A DNA stretch of 64,000 nt, from positions 2,425,969-2,489,968 of the forward strand of contig VZQC01006876.1 of NCBI GenBank assembly GCA_009823505.1, in the 5' to 3' direction. The translations under genes and the position numbers were made by a program. Shown here one piece after another: positions 54,473 to 63,978 of this stretch. The notes under the pieces were generated by a model, which saw only the letters and a program-made list of their open reading frames with translations, was not told the origin of the DNA and did not search any database. Source of the DNA: Rhizomys pruinosus (Eukaryota > Chordata > Mammalia > Rodentia > Spalacidae). Within the stretch, counting starts at the first letter, position 1. Each line of letters opens with the position of its first letter.

Positions 54473-54628
54473 AGCTGGGCATGGTGGCTCATGCCTTTAA
54501 TCCTAGCACTTGGGAGACAGAGGCATCTTTGTGAGCTCAAGGCCAGCCTGGTCTACAAAGTGAGTTCCAAGACAGCTGGGCTACAGGGAGACCATGTCTT
54601 GAAAAAAAAAGAAAAGAAAAGAAAAGAA
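54473..54628 (+). mobile_element. B1-like SINE with (AAAAG)n tail
   Basis: gctgggcatggtggctcatg to gagaccatgtcttgaaaa. Confidence 0.92.
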
Positions 54629-54652
54629 AATTGTCACAAAGACTTTAATTAT

Positions 54653-54786
54653 AGCTGGACATGGTGGCCCACACCTTTAATTCTAGCACTTGGTAGGCAA
54701 AGGCAGAAGATCCCTATGGGATCTAGGCCAGCTTGGTCTACATAGTGAGTTCCAGGCCAGCTGTGGCTACAGGGAGACCCTATTTC

Positions 54787-54788
<2 letters not shown>
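54653..54788 (+). mobile_element. B1-like SINE
   Basis: gctggacatggtggcccaca to gagaccctatttcaaaac, then (GA)n. Confidence 0.92.

Positions 54789-54789
<1 letters not shown>

Positions 54790-54846
<57 letters not shown>
54790..54846. repeat. (GA)n microsatellite
   Basis: About 27 units at the tail of the preceding B1. An ID-like 3' part follows (cacaaagccctgggttcaat, 54880-54910). Confidence 0.96.
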
Positions 54847-54849
<3 letters not shown>

Positions 54850-54914
54850 CAACCAGCTGGCTGGGACTGGTTTCATATGCACAAAGCCCTGGGTTCAATC
54901 TCTAGCACTACAAG

Positions 54915-55435
54915 AGAAAACCTCAGGTTTCCTGGGCTCCTAATAAAATGCTGTGTATGTCACAAGACACGGATCTGTGAAGCAAAAGACATCAGATTCT
55001 CTCACTGTTGGGGCCACTAAATGTGATCCCTTGGGTTGAGGTGTTAAATGCATGAGATTTGGATTTCAGAGACACTGTCAAAGTGAAATTCAAACTTAGA
55101 AGGAAGTCCTCTAGGCAAGGCAGGGTGGCACAGGAAGGGAGGCTCTCCCCTCAAGAGTGACTTGGCAGAGGTGTTAGAAGTGCTGCCCAAAGCTCCATGC
55201 TGGCAGCTAGTTTCTGCTGGAACAATCTGGCAATACAATGGTTGTAAGTCACTCATTTCTGAGTAAAAATCTCCTGAAGTTCTCTGAGCTACCTATTGTC
55301 ATTATTACAGCTTTTTCTTTTTTCTTTTCTTTTTTTTTTTCTTCCTTCTAGAAAGGATTCTGTTCTTGTAATTAAACAGCCCTGATGCATCCAAAAGATG
55401 GACAGTTGTGTGCGTGTGTGTGCACGCGCATGCAT
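54915..55435. other. Unique sequence
   Basis: About 520 bases; no SINE and no credible ORF. Confidence 0.5.
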
Positions 55436-55448
55436 AAGTTAACATCCC

Positions 55449-55699
55449 TAGGGGCTGGAGAGATAGCCTAGCGGTTAAGAGCACCGACCGCTCTTACAGA
55501 GGACCTGGGTTCGATCCCCAGCACCCACATGGCGGCTGAGAACCGTCTGAAACTCCAAATCCAGGAGAACTCCAGTTCCAGGGGAATCCGACTCTTCTGA
55601 CCTCCGCGGCATTGCACGACACGGGTGCACGGACCTACATGCAGACAGTACATTCATACACATAAATAAAAAATAAAAATTAAAAAATTAAAAAAAAAA
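55449..55699 (+). mobile_element. B2-like SINE, duplicated-17-mer subfamily, TSD
   Basis: Near-consensus, CpG-rich B2. TSD aagttaacatccc lies at 55436-55448 and 55700-55712. Confidence 0.96.
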
Positions 55700-55737
55700 A
55701 AGTTAACATCCCCAGAGTGCTACTGATTTCTCCAAAT

Positions 55738-55775
<38 letters not shown>

Positions 55776-55889
55776 GTGTTATTATTGAGACAGGGTCTCC
55801 CTGTAGCCCCAGCTGTCCTGGAACTTGCTCTGTAGACCAGGCTTGAACTCACAAAGATCCACCTGCCTCTGCCTCCCAAGTGCTAGGAT
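55738..55889 (-). mobile_element. B1-like SINE, head missing, T33 tail
   Basis: Poly(T) at 55740-55773, gagacagggtctccctgtag, and stop at cccaagtgctagga. The B1 head is absent. Confidence 0.9.
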
Positions 55890-56575
55890 GGGTTGGTTGA
55901 CAAAAAAGGGAGTTAACTACTTTGATCACTGTTTGCGTCTGAAAGCCTGAAAGAAGGCACATAGAAACTTGACTTCCCCAGGATTCTTATTTGACAACTG
56001 CTGGCAGTGTATGCAGTCATATTTGGTTTTCAAATAAACCTGATGACAAGAGTGAAACAATGACAAGCCTTTCTGAGAAAATTCTTAAGGAATGGGTTAT
56101 TCTGCAAATAATCAGGTCTCCAAGCTCCCTCGAGGCTAGCATTTACTTGGAGTTCGAATGCCTTTTCTAATCACACTTTCATTTACTTCTGTGGGTTATT
56201 TTATGTTTAAATAATGATAAACTATAAACACGTTTTAAAATACTTGTTACCTTTGCCTGGAAGGGAATTCTGGTTCCTCTGGTCATGGCCATCTTGGTCA
56301 CGGCCATCTTGGTCACGTGATTTGACTTGGCCAATGGAAGGTGAGAAGTACGGCTACCTGCCTCCAGTGTCAGAAGCTGTTTGGGATTGATTTACAAAGC
56401 TCTGTGTTTTCCTCTGCTTCTGCCTGGTGTTCTACTTTTCAACTGGCCTGAGCCCCAAAGGAAGATGTCCACAGTGTAAGCGAGCCCCACCTGCCTGATG
56501 GGTTTGTCAAGAGGGTATTATTGATTATAGTATTATTTCTCCTCATTCTCCTCTTCCTCTTCTTTTTCATTTGTT
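55890..56575. other. Unique region with YY1/E-box/CCAAT-like cluster
   Basis: About 685 bases lacking SINEs. Contains the motif group at 56283-56337 and may be partly an ancient repeat. Confidence 0.5.
56283..56337 (+). promoter_or_regulatory. Candidate YY1 x2, E-box and CCAAT motif cluster
   Basis: A 15-bp unit occurs twice (gtcatggccatcttg, gtcacggccatcttg), each with the YY1-type core gccatcttg. It is followed by the palindromic E-box tcacgtga and then ggccaatgg. Motif matches only. No nearby gene is visible. Confidence 0.4.
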
Positions 56576-56580
56576 GTCAT

Positions 56581-56645
56581 CTGAGATAGGATAGCCCAGG
56601 CTGGCCTGGAACTAGGGATCCTCCTGCCTCTGCCTCCTAAGCTAC
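56581..56645 (-). mobile_element. Old B1-like fragment
   Basis: gatagcccaggctggcctgg and tcctcctgcctctgcctcct. Confidence 0.65.
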
Positions 56646-56766
56646 CAGTAGCTCTTCAGCACTGTTTGTAAACCATGCAATTGCTTTCTCAGAAATTAAT
56701 TGCAACCTAGATATTACTCTTCCACATTACAGATGTGGAACCCAGAGGTCAGAGTGTGATACCTTT

Positions 56767-56872
56767 GGGCATGGTGGTGCATACCTGTAATCCCAGCATT
56801 TGGGAACCTGGGGCAGGAGGTTCACAAGATGGAGGTCAGCCTGGACTACACAGAAACAAAACAAAATATAAC
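56767..56872 (+). mobile_element. Old B1-like SINE
   Basis: tgggcatggtggtgcatacc, tgtaatcccagcatttggga and cagcctggactacacag. Confidence 0.75.
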
Positions 56873-56896
56873 TATAACAAAAGAATGTGGGGGTGG

Positions 56897-57098
56897 TGGC
56901 TGAAGAGATGGCTCAGCGCCAACTGCTCTTACAGAGGACCCGGGTTCGATTCCCAGCACCCACAAGGTGGCTCAGAATCATCTTTAACTTCAGTTCCAGG
57001 GGAATCCGACACCCTCTTCTGACCTCCACATGCACCAACCTACATGCAGACAGTACACTCATACACATAAAAAATAATAAATAAATAATTTTTAAAAC
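56897..57098 (+). mobile_element. B2-like SINE, two small deletions
   Basis: gtggctgaagagatggctca joins gcgccaactgctc, and a gap lies after gacctccacatgcac. Confidence 0.92.
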
Positions 57099-57114
57099 AA
57101 AGGAATGCAACACC

Positions 57115-57382
57115 TATTAGAACCAGCCTTAAAAGCTGCACCTAAGTCAGTTTAATGCTTCAGGTTCCTGGTGGTAAAATCCAAAGCAAATTGAACCTCT
57201 CCACAAACACAACCCACATCCTCCACGCCATGCACAAGATCTTCCCTGAGCTCATAGACAAACAGCACATTTTCAAGACAGACTGCTGCTGAATTATCTG
57301 AAGAAACGAATGTTTATTGAATGCTAGTAGAAAAATTGTATTCTCTAAGCTATTTCCACAAAAATATGTGGACCACAGCCTT
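57115..57382. other. Unique sequence
   Basis: About 270 bases; nothing recognised. Confidence 0.5.
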
Positions 57383-57400
57383 GAAAAACTAGAAAGAAGA

Positions 57401-57650
57401 GGGGCTGAAGAGAGGGCCTAGCAGTTAAGAGCGCCAACTGCTCCTGCAGAGGATCCGGGTTCGATCCCCAGTACCCACATGGCAGCTGAGAACCGTCTTT
57501 AACTCCAGTTCCAGGGGAATCCGACACCCTCTTATTACACGACATGGGTGCACAAACCTACATGCAGACAGTACATTCATACAATATAAAAAATAAATAA
57601 AAATTAAAAAACAAAAACAAAAACAGAAACAACTGAAAAAAAAAAAAAAA
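57401..57650 (+). mobile_element. B2-like SINE with 18-bp TSD
   Basis: gaaaaactagaaagaaga at 57383-57400 and 57651-57668 flanks a B2 that lacks part of its 3' region (ccctcttattacacgacatg). Confidence 0.96.
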
Positions 57651-57717
57651 GAAAAACTAGAAAGAAGAACCAAGAGGGGATTTCAAAGGAGTCTGAGGAT
57701 CCTTGAAGATAGAAACT

Positions 57718-58075
57718 GTTAGGTTCAGGACTTCCCAGAATCCTAAGGGGCACACAGGTGCCCACTTCCTCCAGAAGCTGCCAATCCTCTGACCCCTTCC
57801 CACTTACCTGAGTCCCCGCCCCACGGGTATAAAGGGTGGACCCCAGCTGCCATAACTCTCTCTGTGCCCCTCTCTCTGTGTGTGTCTCTCTCTCTGTGCC
57901 TCTCTCTTTCTCTGTGCCCCTCTTTCTCTCTCTGTCCCCATCGCCCCCCCCCGCCCCCTGCCATGCTGCCTGGTCGACCACGTGTCTGCAGGCAGCTCAT
58001 GTTGGCAGTCCCACATGGAAGTAAAGTATGTTCCCAGAGTGACCTGGTTCCGTGCTTTTTTATACTTAATAGAAA
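57718..58075 (+). mobile_element. Possible LTR with TATA promoter and pyrimidine-rich R-like tract
   Basis: A GC box (ccccgcccc, 57814-57822) and TATAAA (57828-57833) precede a long CT-rich tract with ctctctctgtgcc repeats (57857-57940), a layout like the U3/R part of murine ERVK-type LTRs. The left part begins tgttaggttcaggacttccc. Ends are not certain: agaaac flanks both sides, but the right end does not finish in CA. No viral genes are present. Confidence 0.4.
57814..57860 (+). promoter_or_regulatory. Core-promoter-like GC box and TATA box
   Basis: ccccgcccc, then gtataaaggg 6 bases later, with pyrimidine-rich ccataactctctc about 25-30 bases downstream as possible initiation area. Expression is not shown. 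Confidence 0.45.
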
Positions 58076-58099
58076 CTACACCAAGAGTCCAAAGGCTGC

Positions 58100-58505
58100 A
58101 TTCAGGTCTTGCCCACTTCTGTGTGATGCTGGGAACATCTTGACTCCTCTGAGCTTGTTTCCTCATTCAAAAAAGATACCTATAACACCAGATCTGGAAC
58201 AGCACCACCACCTGGACTAGAGTCGTGGTCAACTACTCCTCAGTTATACAGGTTGAGCGAGGGTAATGGTCTACCACGGTCATGTGCTGGCAGTCCTGAC
58301 ACCCCTACCTGGAAGATGTGCCAAATCAACAGACAGGATGGACTTCGAGTTCTCCCTTCTCTCACTCCATTTAGGTTACTCTGCATCTGAACCCCACATA
58401 CTCAGTCCACATTCACCATAAGCCTGCTTTGTTTCTGCTCAAGTCCTGGTAGCCTCTGGTCTGACATCTGAAGACAGAGAGACCTGCCATTGAACTTTTC
58501 TTGTC
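58100..58505. other. Unique sequence, possible MIR remnant
   Basis: gtgatgctgggaacatcttg, actcctctgagcttgtttcc (58123-58165) resembles the MIR core; the rest is unassigned. Confidence 0.45.
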
Positions 58506-58507
58506 TT

Positions 58508-58642
58508 ACTGGCTGTGAGATAGTTCAGTGGGGGAAGACACTGTGGGAGCCTGATGACTGAGTTCAAGCCTGGAACTGACTCCACAAAGTTGTCTTCTGA
58601 CCTCCACACACGGGCCATGGCACATGTGTGTGGGCTTTTATA

Positions 58643-58684
<42 letters not shown>
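58508..58684 (+). mobile_element. Old B2/B3-like SINE with (CA)n
   Basis: ctgtgagatagttcagtggg, ctgagttcaagcctggaact, cttctgacctccacacacgg and CA units at 58645-58682. Confidence 0.75.
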
Positions 58685-58685
<1 letters not shown>

Positions 58686-58881
58686 TTGTAAGCCAGATCT
58701 GGCTGTCAGATGAAATATGTCCATGGTGCTCTGAATATGTAGCCCAAAATTTATGTTCTAGAAACTTAACCTGCAATTTTTCTTGCCATGTGGACACAGT
58801 GACCTCCAGAGTACACAGCATCCAAAGTACCATCTTAGAAGCACAGAACAGACCTCCTCAAGTGCTGGCACCCAGAACCAA

Positions 58882-58965
58882 GTGAATTTGAAGCCAGCCT
58901 GGTCTACATAGTGAGTTCCAGGCCAGCCAAGGCTACCTAGTGAGACTCTCTAAAAGCAAAATGAG
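58882..58965 (+). mobile_element. B1-like fragment
   Basis: gtgaatttgaagccagcctg, gagttccaggccagccaagg and gtgagactctctaaaag. Confidence 0.8.
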
Positions 58966-58966
58966 A

Positions 58967-59121
58967 ATGAGGGAGAGGAAGAAGAGGAGAAGGAAGAAGA
59001 GGAAGAGGAAGAGGAGAGGAGGAAGAGGAAGAGGAGAGGAGAAGGAATAGGAGGAAGAGGAAGAGAAGAGAAGGAAGAGGAGGAAGAGAAGGAGGAAGAG
59101 GAAGGGAGGAGGAAGAGGAAA
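58967..59121. repeat. (GGAAGA)n polypurine tract
   Basis: About 155 bp of G and A only on the plus strand. Confidence 0.95.
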
Positions 59122-59125
59122 TATA

Positions 59126-59280
59126 AAATTTTTTTTTGTATTTTTGAGACAGCGTCTCCCTTTAGTCCCAGCTGGCCTAGAGCTCACTCTGTAGACCAGG
59201 CTGGCCTTGGACTAACAGAGATCCACCTGCCTCAGCCTCCCAAATGCTGGGATCAAAGGTGTGCACAACCACACCTGGCA
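59126..59280 (-). mobile_element. B1-like SINE
   Basis: ttttgagacagcgtctccct to gtgcacaaccacacctggc. Confidence 0.93.
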
Positions 59281-59779
59281 GAAGGAGGAGATATGAAGAA
59301 GTAGAAGTCTGGAAGTATTTCTCATCTAGTGCCACAACCCTAGCCCTTCACTGCAGGGCCCATTGAAATAAGAGAGTGGAGTCTTTCTTGTGTAGAACAT
59401 ATCGTACCTGTTGCTTTGTTTTTGTTATTCTATTAAAACATCCTAGTTGAATAAACTGATATTCTAATGTGCTGAAAAAAAACAACAACTAAGGAACCAC
59501 TCCACCAGAGGCATTTCCCATACAGCCTAACATCCAGAGCCCCTAGTCATTGACAAAGGGAGGAGGAAGGGAAAAGTCACTGTCCCTGTCATCCTGGCCA
59601 GACAGGAGACTCGGTCATTAAACGTGAACCTGCTCTGTACACACATGCATTTGCAGTCAGGGCAAAGAGCACACTGTGGGCGCTGAAACCCACTCGCATC
59701 CACAAGGCTCAGATGGACTTTACACTCTGGGGCACTGAGTTCTCATTCAGGAAAGATCCTCAAGGGAAATCAAAAGGGA
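59281..59779. other. Unique sequence
   Basis: About 500 bases; nothing recognised. Confidence 0.5.
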
Positions 59780-59789
59780 GCGCATGCTT

Positions 59790-59980
59790 AACCGAGTGCT
59801 CTCTGAATGCCAGAAACGTTACATACATTATCTTCGGTGTTCACAGTGATTCTGCAAGCTCTGAACTTTAAGAGCATTGTGTAACCTGCTCAAGGTCACA
59901 CAGCTAGCAAGTGACAAACACACTTGAAATCCTAGTTTTTCTGACCCCAAAGTTCAGGGTCTGTCCACTAGACCAGGAGT
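59790..59980 (-). mobile_element. MIR element, minus
   Basis: aacctgctcaaggtcacaca, gctagcaagtgacaaac and tctgtccactagac are the reverse-complement MIR core and end. Confidence 0.75.
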
Positions 59981-59981
59981 T

Positions 59982-60333
59982 GGCAGACTACCATCTGTGA
60001 GCTAAATCCTGCCAGCTCTCTTCATTTTTATTCTGCCTCTAAGTTAAAAAAAAAAAAGTTTAAGATTTTTAAATAGAAATATTTAAGAATAAAATAGATT
60101 GTTTTATGATTTATAAAAATTACATGAATTTTCTTTTTAACTTCATTTTTTTTTAACTTTCAAGTATCTGTAAATAAAGTTCTAGTGGGACGTGGCACTC
60201 CAGTATGCTGACGTGCTGTCTGCGCTTACTTTTGTACTTCTGTGGCTACAGCAGCAACTGTACAATTGGCAAAGTCTGGTGTATTTGCTACCTTTACAGA
60301 AAGGTTTGCCACGTTCTGCCCTAGATCCTTTCT
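59982..60333 (+). mobile_element. hAT-type DNA transposon relic
   Basis: Opens accaggagttggcagactac, contains ctgtaaataaagttctagtg and closes ctacctttacagaaaggttt, gccacgttctgcc. This is the layout of the common mammalian hAT element beginning CAGGGGTTGGCAAAC. MIR-like text (acagatgaagaaacagaagt) follows. Confidence 0.65.
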
Positions 60334-60678
60334 ACAAAATCCTCTGACAGATGAAGAAACAGAAGTCCACAGAGATTTAGTAACTGTGCCCCAAATTAGA
60401 CACGTTAATCTGCCCTCGTCCATGGTATTATTTTATACAGTTTCAGCTACCCAGCACAAGCAAAGGATTCAAACAGCTACACAGTGCACCTTGGAGAGAT
60501 CCTCTGTGAGATATGGCGTGGGAAGCTCAGAATTACTCCACAGAACGAACAACCTTGGAAATGGTAGGAGGTATAGGAAATGTTAAAACACAAGAATCAC
60601 AGCCGATATAAACTCCGGGACTGGGTTATAAGCTTAAACGGTAGATGTCTATGAAGCACCTGAGAAAATTAGTCAAAT

Positions 60679-60882
60679 AAACTGGAGAGATGGCCTAGCG
60701 GTTAAGAGCGCTGACTGCTCTAGCAGAGGATCTGGGTTCTATCCCCAGCACCCACATGGTGGCTGAGAACCGTCTTTAACTCCAGCTCTAGGGGAATCCA
60801 ACACCCTCTTCTGACCGCATTGCACGACACGGATGCACCAACCTACAGGTAGACAGTACATTCATACACATAAAAAAAAAAA
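60679..60882 (+). mobile_element. B2-like SINE
   Basis: aactggagagatggcctagc to tacattcatacacataaaaa, single-17-mer type, with deletion of cctccgcg after ttctgac. Confidence 0.95.
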
Positions 60883-60887
60883 AAAAA

Positions 60888-60945
60888 AGAAGGAAGGAAG
60901 GAAGGAAGGAAGGAAGGAAGGAAGGAAGGAAGGAAGGAAGGAAGG
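60888..60945. repeat. (GGAA)n microsatellite
   Basis: About 14 units at the A-tail of the B2. Confidence 0.97.
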
Positions 60946-60957
60946 TAGGTTGGTTCC

Positions 60958-61066
60958 CAGCCAGGCGTGGTGGTGCACGCCTTTAATCCTAGGTGGATCT
61001 TTGTGAGTTCAAGGCCAGCCTGGTCTACAGAGTAAGTTCCAGGACAGCTGGGGCTACAGAGACCAT
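60958..61066 (+). mobile_element. B1-like SINE, internal deletion
   Basis: agccaggcgtggtggtgcac, tttaatcct joined to aggtggatctttgtg (about 20 bases missing), to gctacagagaccata. Confidence 0.93.
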
Positions 61067-61081
61067 AAAAAAAGAAAAAGC

Positions 61082-61366
61082 TGGGGCTGGAGAGATAGCC
61101 TAGCGGTTAAGAGCACCGACGCTCTTGCAGAGGACCCGGGTTCGATCCCCAGCACCCACATGGCGGCTAAGAACCGTCTGTAACTCCAATTCCAGGAGAA
61201 CTCCAGTTCCAGGGGAATCTGAGACCCTCTTCTGGGAATCTGAGACCCTCTTCTGACCTCCGCGGCATTGCACAACACGGGTGCACAGACCTGCATGCAA
61301 ACAATACATTCATACACATACAAAAATAAATAATAAAAAAAAATTTTTTTTTAAAAAAGAAAAGAA
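61082..61366 (+). mobile_element. B2-like SINE, duplicated-17-mer subfamily, TSD
   Basis: Near-consensus B2. The 15-bp A-rich repeat aaaaaaagaaaaagc flanks it at 61067-61081 and 61367-61381. It also has a private tandem duplication, gggaatctgagaccctcttct twice (61212-61255). Confidence 0.95.
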
Positions 61367-61381
61367 AAAAAAAGAAAAAGC

Positions 61382-61477
61382 GTGCTCGCTTCGGCAGCAC
61401 ATACACTAAAATTGTAACGATACAGAGATTAGCATGGCCCCTGCGCAAGGATGACATGCAAATTCGTGAAGCGTTCC
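61382..61477 (+). pseudogene. U6: U6 snRNA retropseudogene
   Basis: Reads gtgctcgcttcggcagcac (5' stem-loop), then gatacagagattagcatgg and cctgcgcaaggatgaca, aattcgtgaagcgttcc. It matches U6 spliceosomal snRNA over about 96 of 106 positions. Differences include loss of three bases in the ACAGAGA-AGA segment, a G to T in ttggaacg, an ATAC change and C to T in gacacgc. The 3' oligo-U end is replaced by a poly(A) of about 19 (61478-61496). The short repeat aaaaagc occurs before (61375-61381) and after (61492-61498). No U6 upstream promoter elements (PSE, TATA) are present, since B2 tail sequence precedes it. It is a processed pseudogene. Confidence 0.96.
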
Positions 61478-61498
61478 AAAAAAAAAAAAAAAAAAAGC

Positions 61499-61734
61499 AG
61501 TTCCCCCTCTCCATTTTCAGTGTCAAAACAACAGCAACTCAAATGTAAAGTATTAAAATTAAAATGGAGAAATTAGTTTTTCCTTGAAGTTTTTTTAGCC
61601 TAGGTTTTTCAGAATTAAAAAGTATCTAAGACAAATACTTTGATGAGAGAAAAATAGCTGTAGAGAACAATACAATAAACAGGCATTGAAGTAGTTTGCG
61701 TTTGAAAGCATGTCAGTGTAGGAAGTGCGTTCAT
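61499..61734. other. AT-rich unique sequence
   Basis: About 235 bases; nothing recognised. Confidence 0.5.
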
Positions 61735-61897
61735 CAGCTCTGGCTGACTCAGCAAAGAGTAACAGACTGGGTGGCTTTCACCAGAGAAATGTACAGTTTC
61801 CTGGTTTTGAAGGCTGGAAGTCCAAATCTGAGGTGTTGGCAGGGTTGTTTCAATTAAAAGGAAGGCTTTAGACAAATTAAATTTAATGACATCTACT

Positions 61898-62026
61898 TGA
61901 CTAAGAACGGTCTGTAACTCCAGTTCCAGGGGAATCCTACACCTCTTCTGACCTCCGCAGCATGACGCGGTGCACCTACTTACATGCAGACAGTACACTC
62001 ATATGCATTAAATTAAAAAAAAATTA
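61898..62026 (+). mobile_element. B2-like SINE, 5'-truncated
   Basis: Starts taagaacggtctgtaactcc and ends with atgcattaaattaaaaa. Confidence 0.9.
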
Positions 62027-62151
62027 TGCTAAGTTATGTAGCGGTTTTTTACTGGGAACTGTTAAGTAGAGAAACAGCCTCAAGCCAATGGCCTCCCACT
62101 TCTATAACCCTGTTTCCAAATAAAGTTCCCAGGTACCCATGTCAATATATA

Positions 62152-62308
62152 AACCTGGTGAGATGGCGCATGCCTTTAATCCCAGCACTCAGGAGGCAAA
62201 AGCAGGTGGATCTCTGTGAGTTCAAGGCTAGCCTGGTCTACATAGCAAGTTCCAGGCCCCATGGGGCTACAGGGAGACCCTGCCTCAAAAAGACGAAAAA
62301 AATAAAAA
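62152..62308 (+). mobile_element. B1-like SINE
   Basis: acctggtgagatggcgcatg to accctgcctcaaaaagacg and A-tail. Confidence 0.93.
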
Positions 62309-62360
62309 GTGGACATATGAACTGGGGGGACAGTCACAAGTCAGCCCTTAACGAAAGGCA

Positions 62361-63978
62361 AAGGTCATTTCATACCGAACCCTCCCAACCTTCTCTTGCA
62401 ACAGTCCATGCTTGTCCCAAGTGAGTCCTCTTCACTATGAAGAGTAATAATTCAGACTCCAAAGCACCAGGGAAGCAGCTGGAAGGGATAGAAAAATCTA
62501 ATGGAGAATCGCAGGAGTGAAATGACCAGCTCACGGAGGGCCTGCTTAGAGTCATCTTAGTCCAGAATCCTTCTGGACATCTGGGCTGAGGATAGCCAGC
62601 TGGGGAAATCTGAGCAAGCAACCTCGCTAGCTTAGCTGTACGGTCCCAATCAGAAGGTGCAGGGTTGACAAGCTGTCTGTGCCACACCCGCATTTCCAGA
62701 GAGCCTGCTGAGCCTCAGAAACCGTAGTAACCAAGTCCACCTCACTGCCTGTGTGGGAACCAGGGCAAGAGCCCAGACAGATTTCTCTGCCAGCTTTCTC
62801 CACAGTACCTGTATCTCCCTGAGACCCACACTCAGCCTTTCAACACTAACTACAGGCTTTGAACTCAACCTTCCCTCAAAACTCCTGACCCACCTAAAGA
62901 TCAGCGAGTCACCCCATAATCTTTCCAGGAGGCCTGGTGGCTGGGCAGCCTGTAATTTCCATGACTAGCATCACCCATTCCCACAAAGCACAGACTGGCT
63001 CTAGAAGGGACAATTGCTGGTATTTAGAAGACTCTGGATTTGTCTGAGCTGATGGTTTTCCACGGCCGCAGTTCACAGAGGGCTGTCTGGAGAGCCAATA
63101 ATGAAGCCAAGTTGGCCAATCTTACAGGTTTGGAGGCACATCCAGAGGCAGAGTTTGCTTTTTCTTCCTCCCATGCCAAGCCAGGATGTCCACAGGGATC
63201 TTACACATCTGAAAATGGAAACATCACTAAAAACCTTAACCAATTACCCTTCCATCAACCTTCTGCCATGTACCACTCACAAGTAATGTAAGAAGCCCTT
63301 CTTTCTGCCTGTGAGGACAGTTTGAAAATGGCTAACACGATGGCTGGTTAGCTTGAGCCACAGGGAGGGAAGTCTGAGACATTAATATCTTTTTTATATG
63401 GAGCATTACAGGGTAATAATAAACTCTTATTTGCAGGGTCAAACACCACAATATGTACCTATCCCTAAAGACTGTTTGCAAAATAGGCAATAACTGCTCT
63501 AAATAGACTCTACAAATGGCTAATAAATAATAAGCTCCTTGCCTTTAAAATTAACAACAGAAAAGAAGAGTTTTATATGTGTAGGCTGATGGGGGTGAGG
63601 GGAGGCCACAGGAGGTGTTCATGACTCAGTCTTGTCCTCATTGGTAACCCCAGCCCAGAGCCACATGAAGAACTGTCGAGAACAAAGTCTAGAATATACG
63701 GTGCCTAGAAAGGGAAAGCTGGGGAAATTCCAAATTTTAGATCTGCAAAGAGCAACTGTGTCCCTGGAACTCTAATTTGCTGGTCTTCAATTTGCAGCAA
63801 CTTGCCCAAGGTCAGACAAGGTCAAGGGGGAGATGCTCTAGGAAGTCTTCAGTCTAAGGTTGTCAAGGTCTGGGGAGGTGACATAGGGAGTCTGGGTTCA
63901 CGCCTCTGTGATGAATTGCTCCATCCCCCAGGATGTTGTCATGCGCCTCCTAAAGCCAAAGTGGCAGCCTCTATTTCT
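62361..63978. other. SINE-free unique region of about 1.6 kb
   Basis: No SINE or LTR recognised. Open frames up to 107 codons (62370-62693, minus) and 83 codons (63040-63291, plus) show no domain. Exon or regulatory content cannot be judged from sequence alone. Confidence 0.5.

Larger units (their letters stand above)
61735..62360 (-). mobile_element. Old LTR-like element with SINE insertions
   Basis: aacagactgggtggctttca, ttttgaaggctggaagtcca and tctgaggtgttggcagggtt resemble minus-strand MLT1/MST-type LTR text. It continues around a truncated B2 and a B1 to ggggacagtcacaagtcag. Confidence 0.45.

Noticed and set aside
61382..61477. Functional U6 snRNA gene
   Set aside because: Three bases lost in the catalytic ACAGAGA-AGA region, poly(A) in place of the U-tail, no pol III upstream promoter.
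63400..63425. Homing-endonuclease-like site (acagggtaat)
   Set aside because: Only a ten-base partial match; expected by chance.
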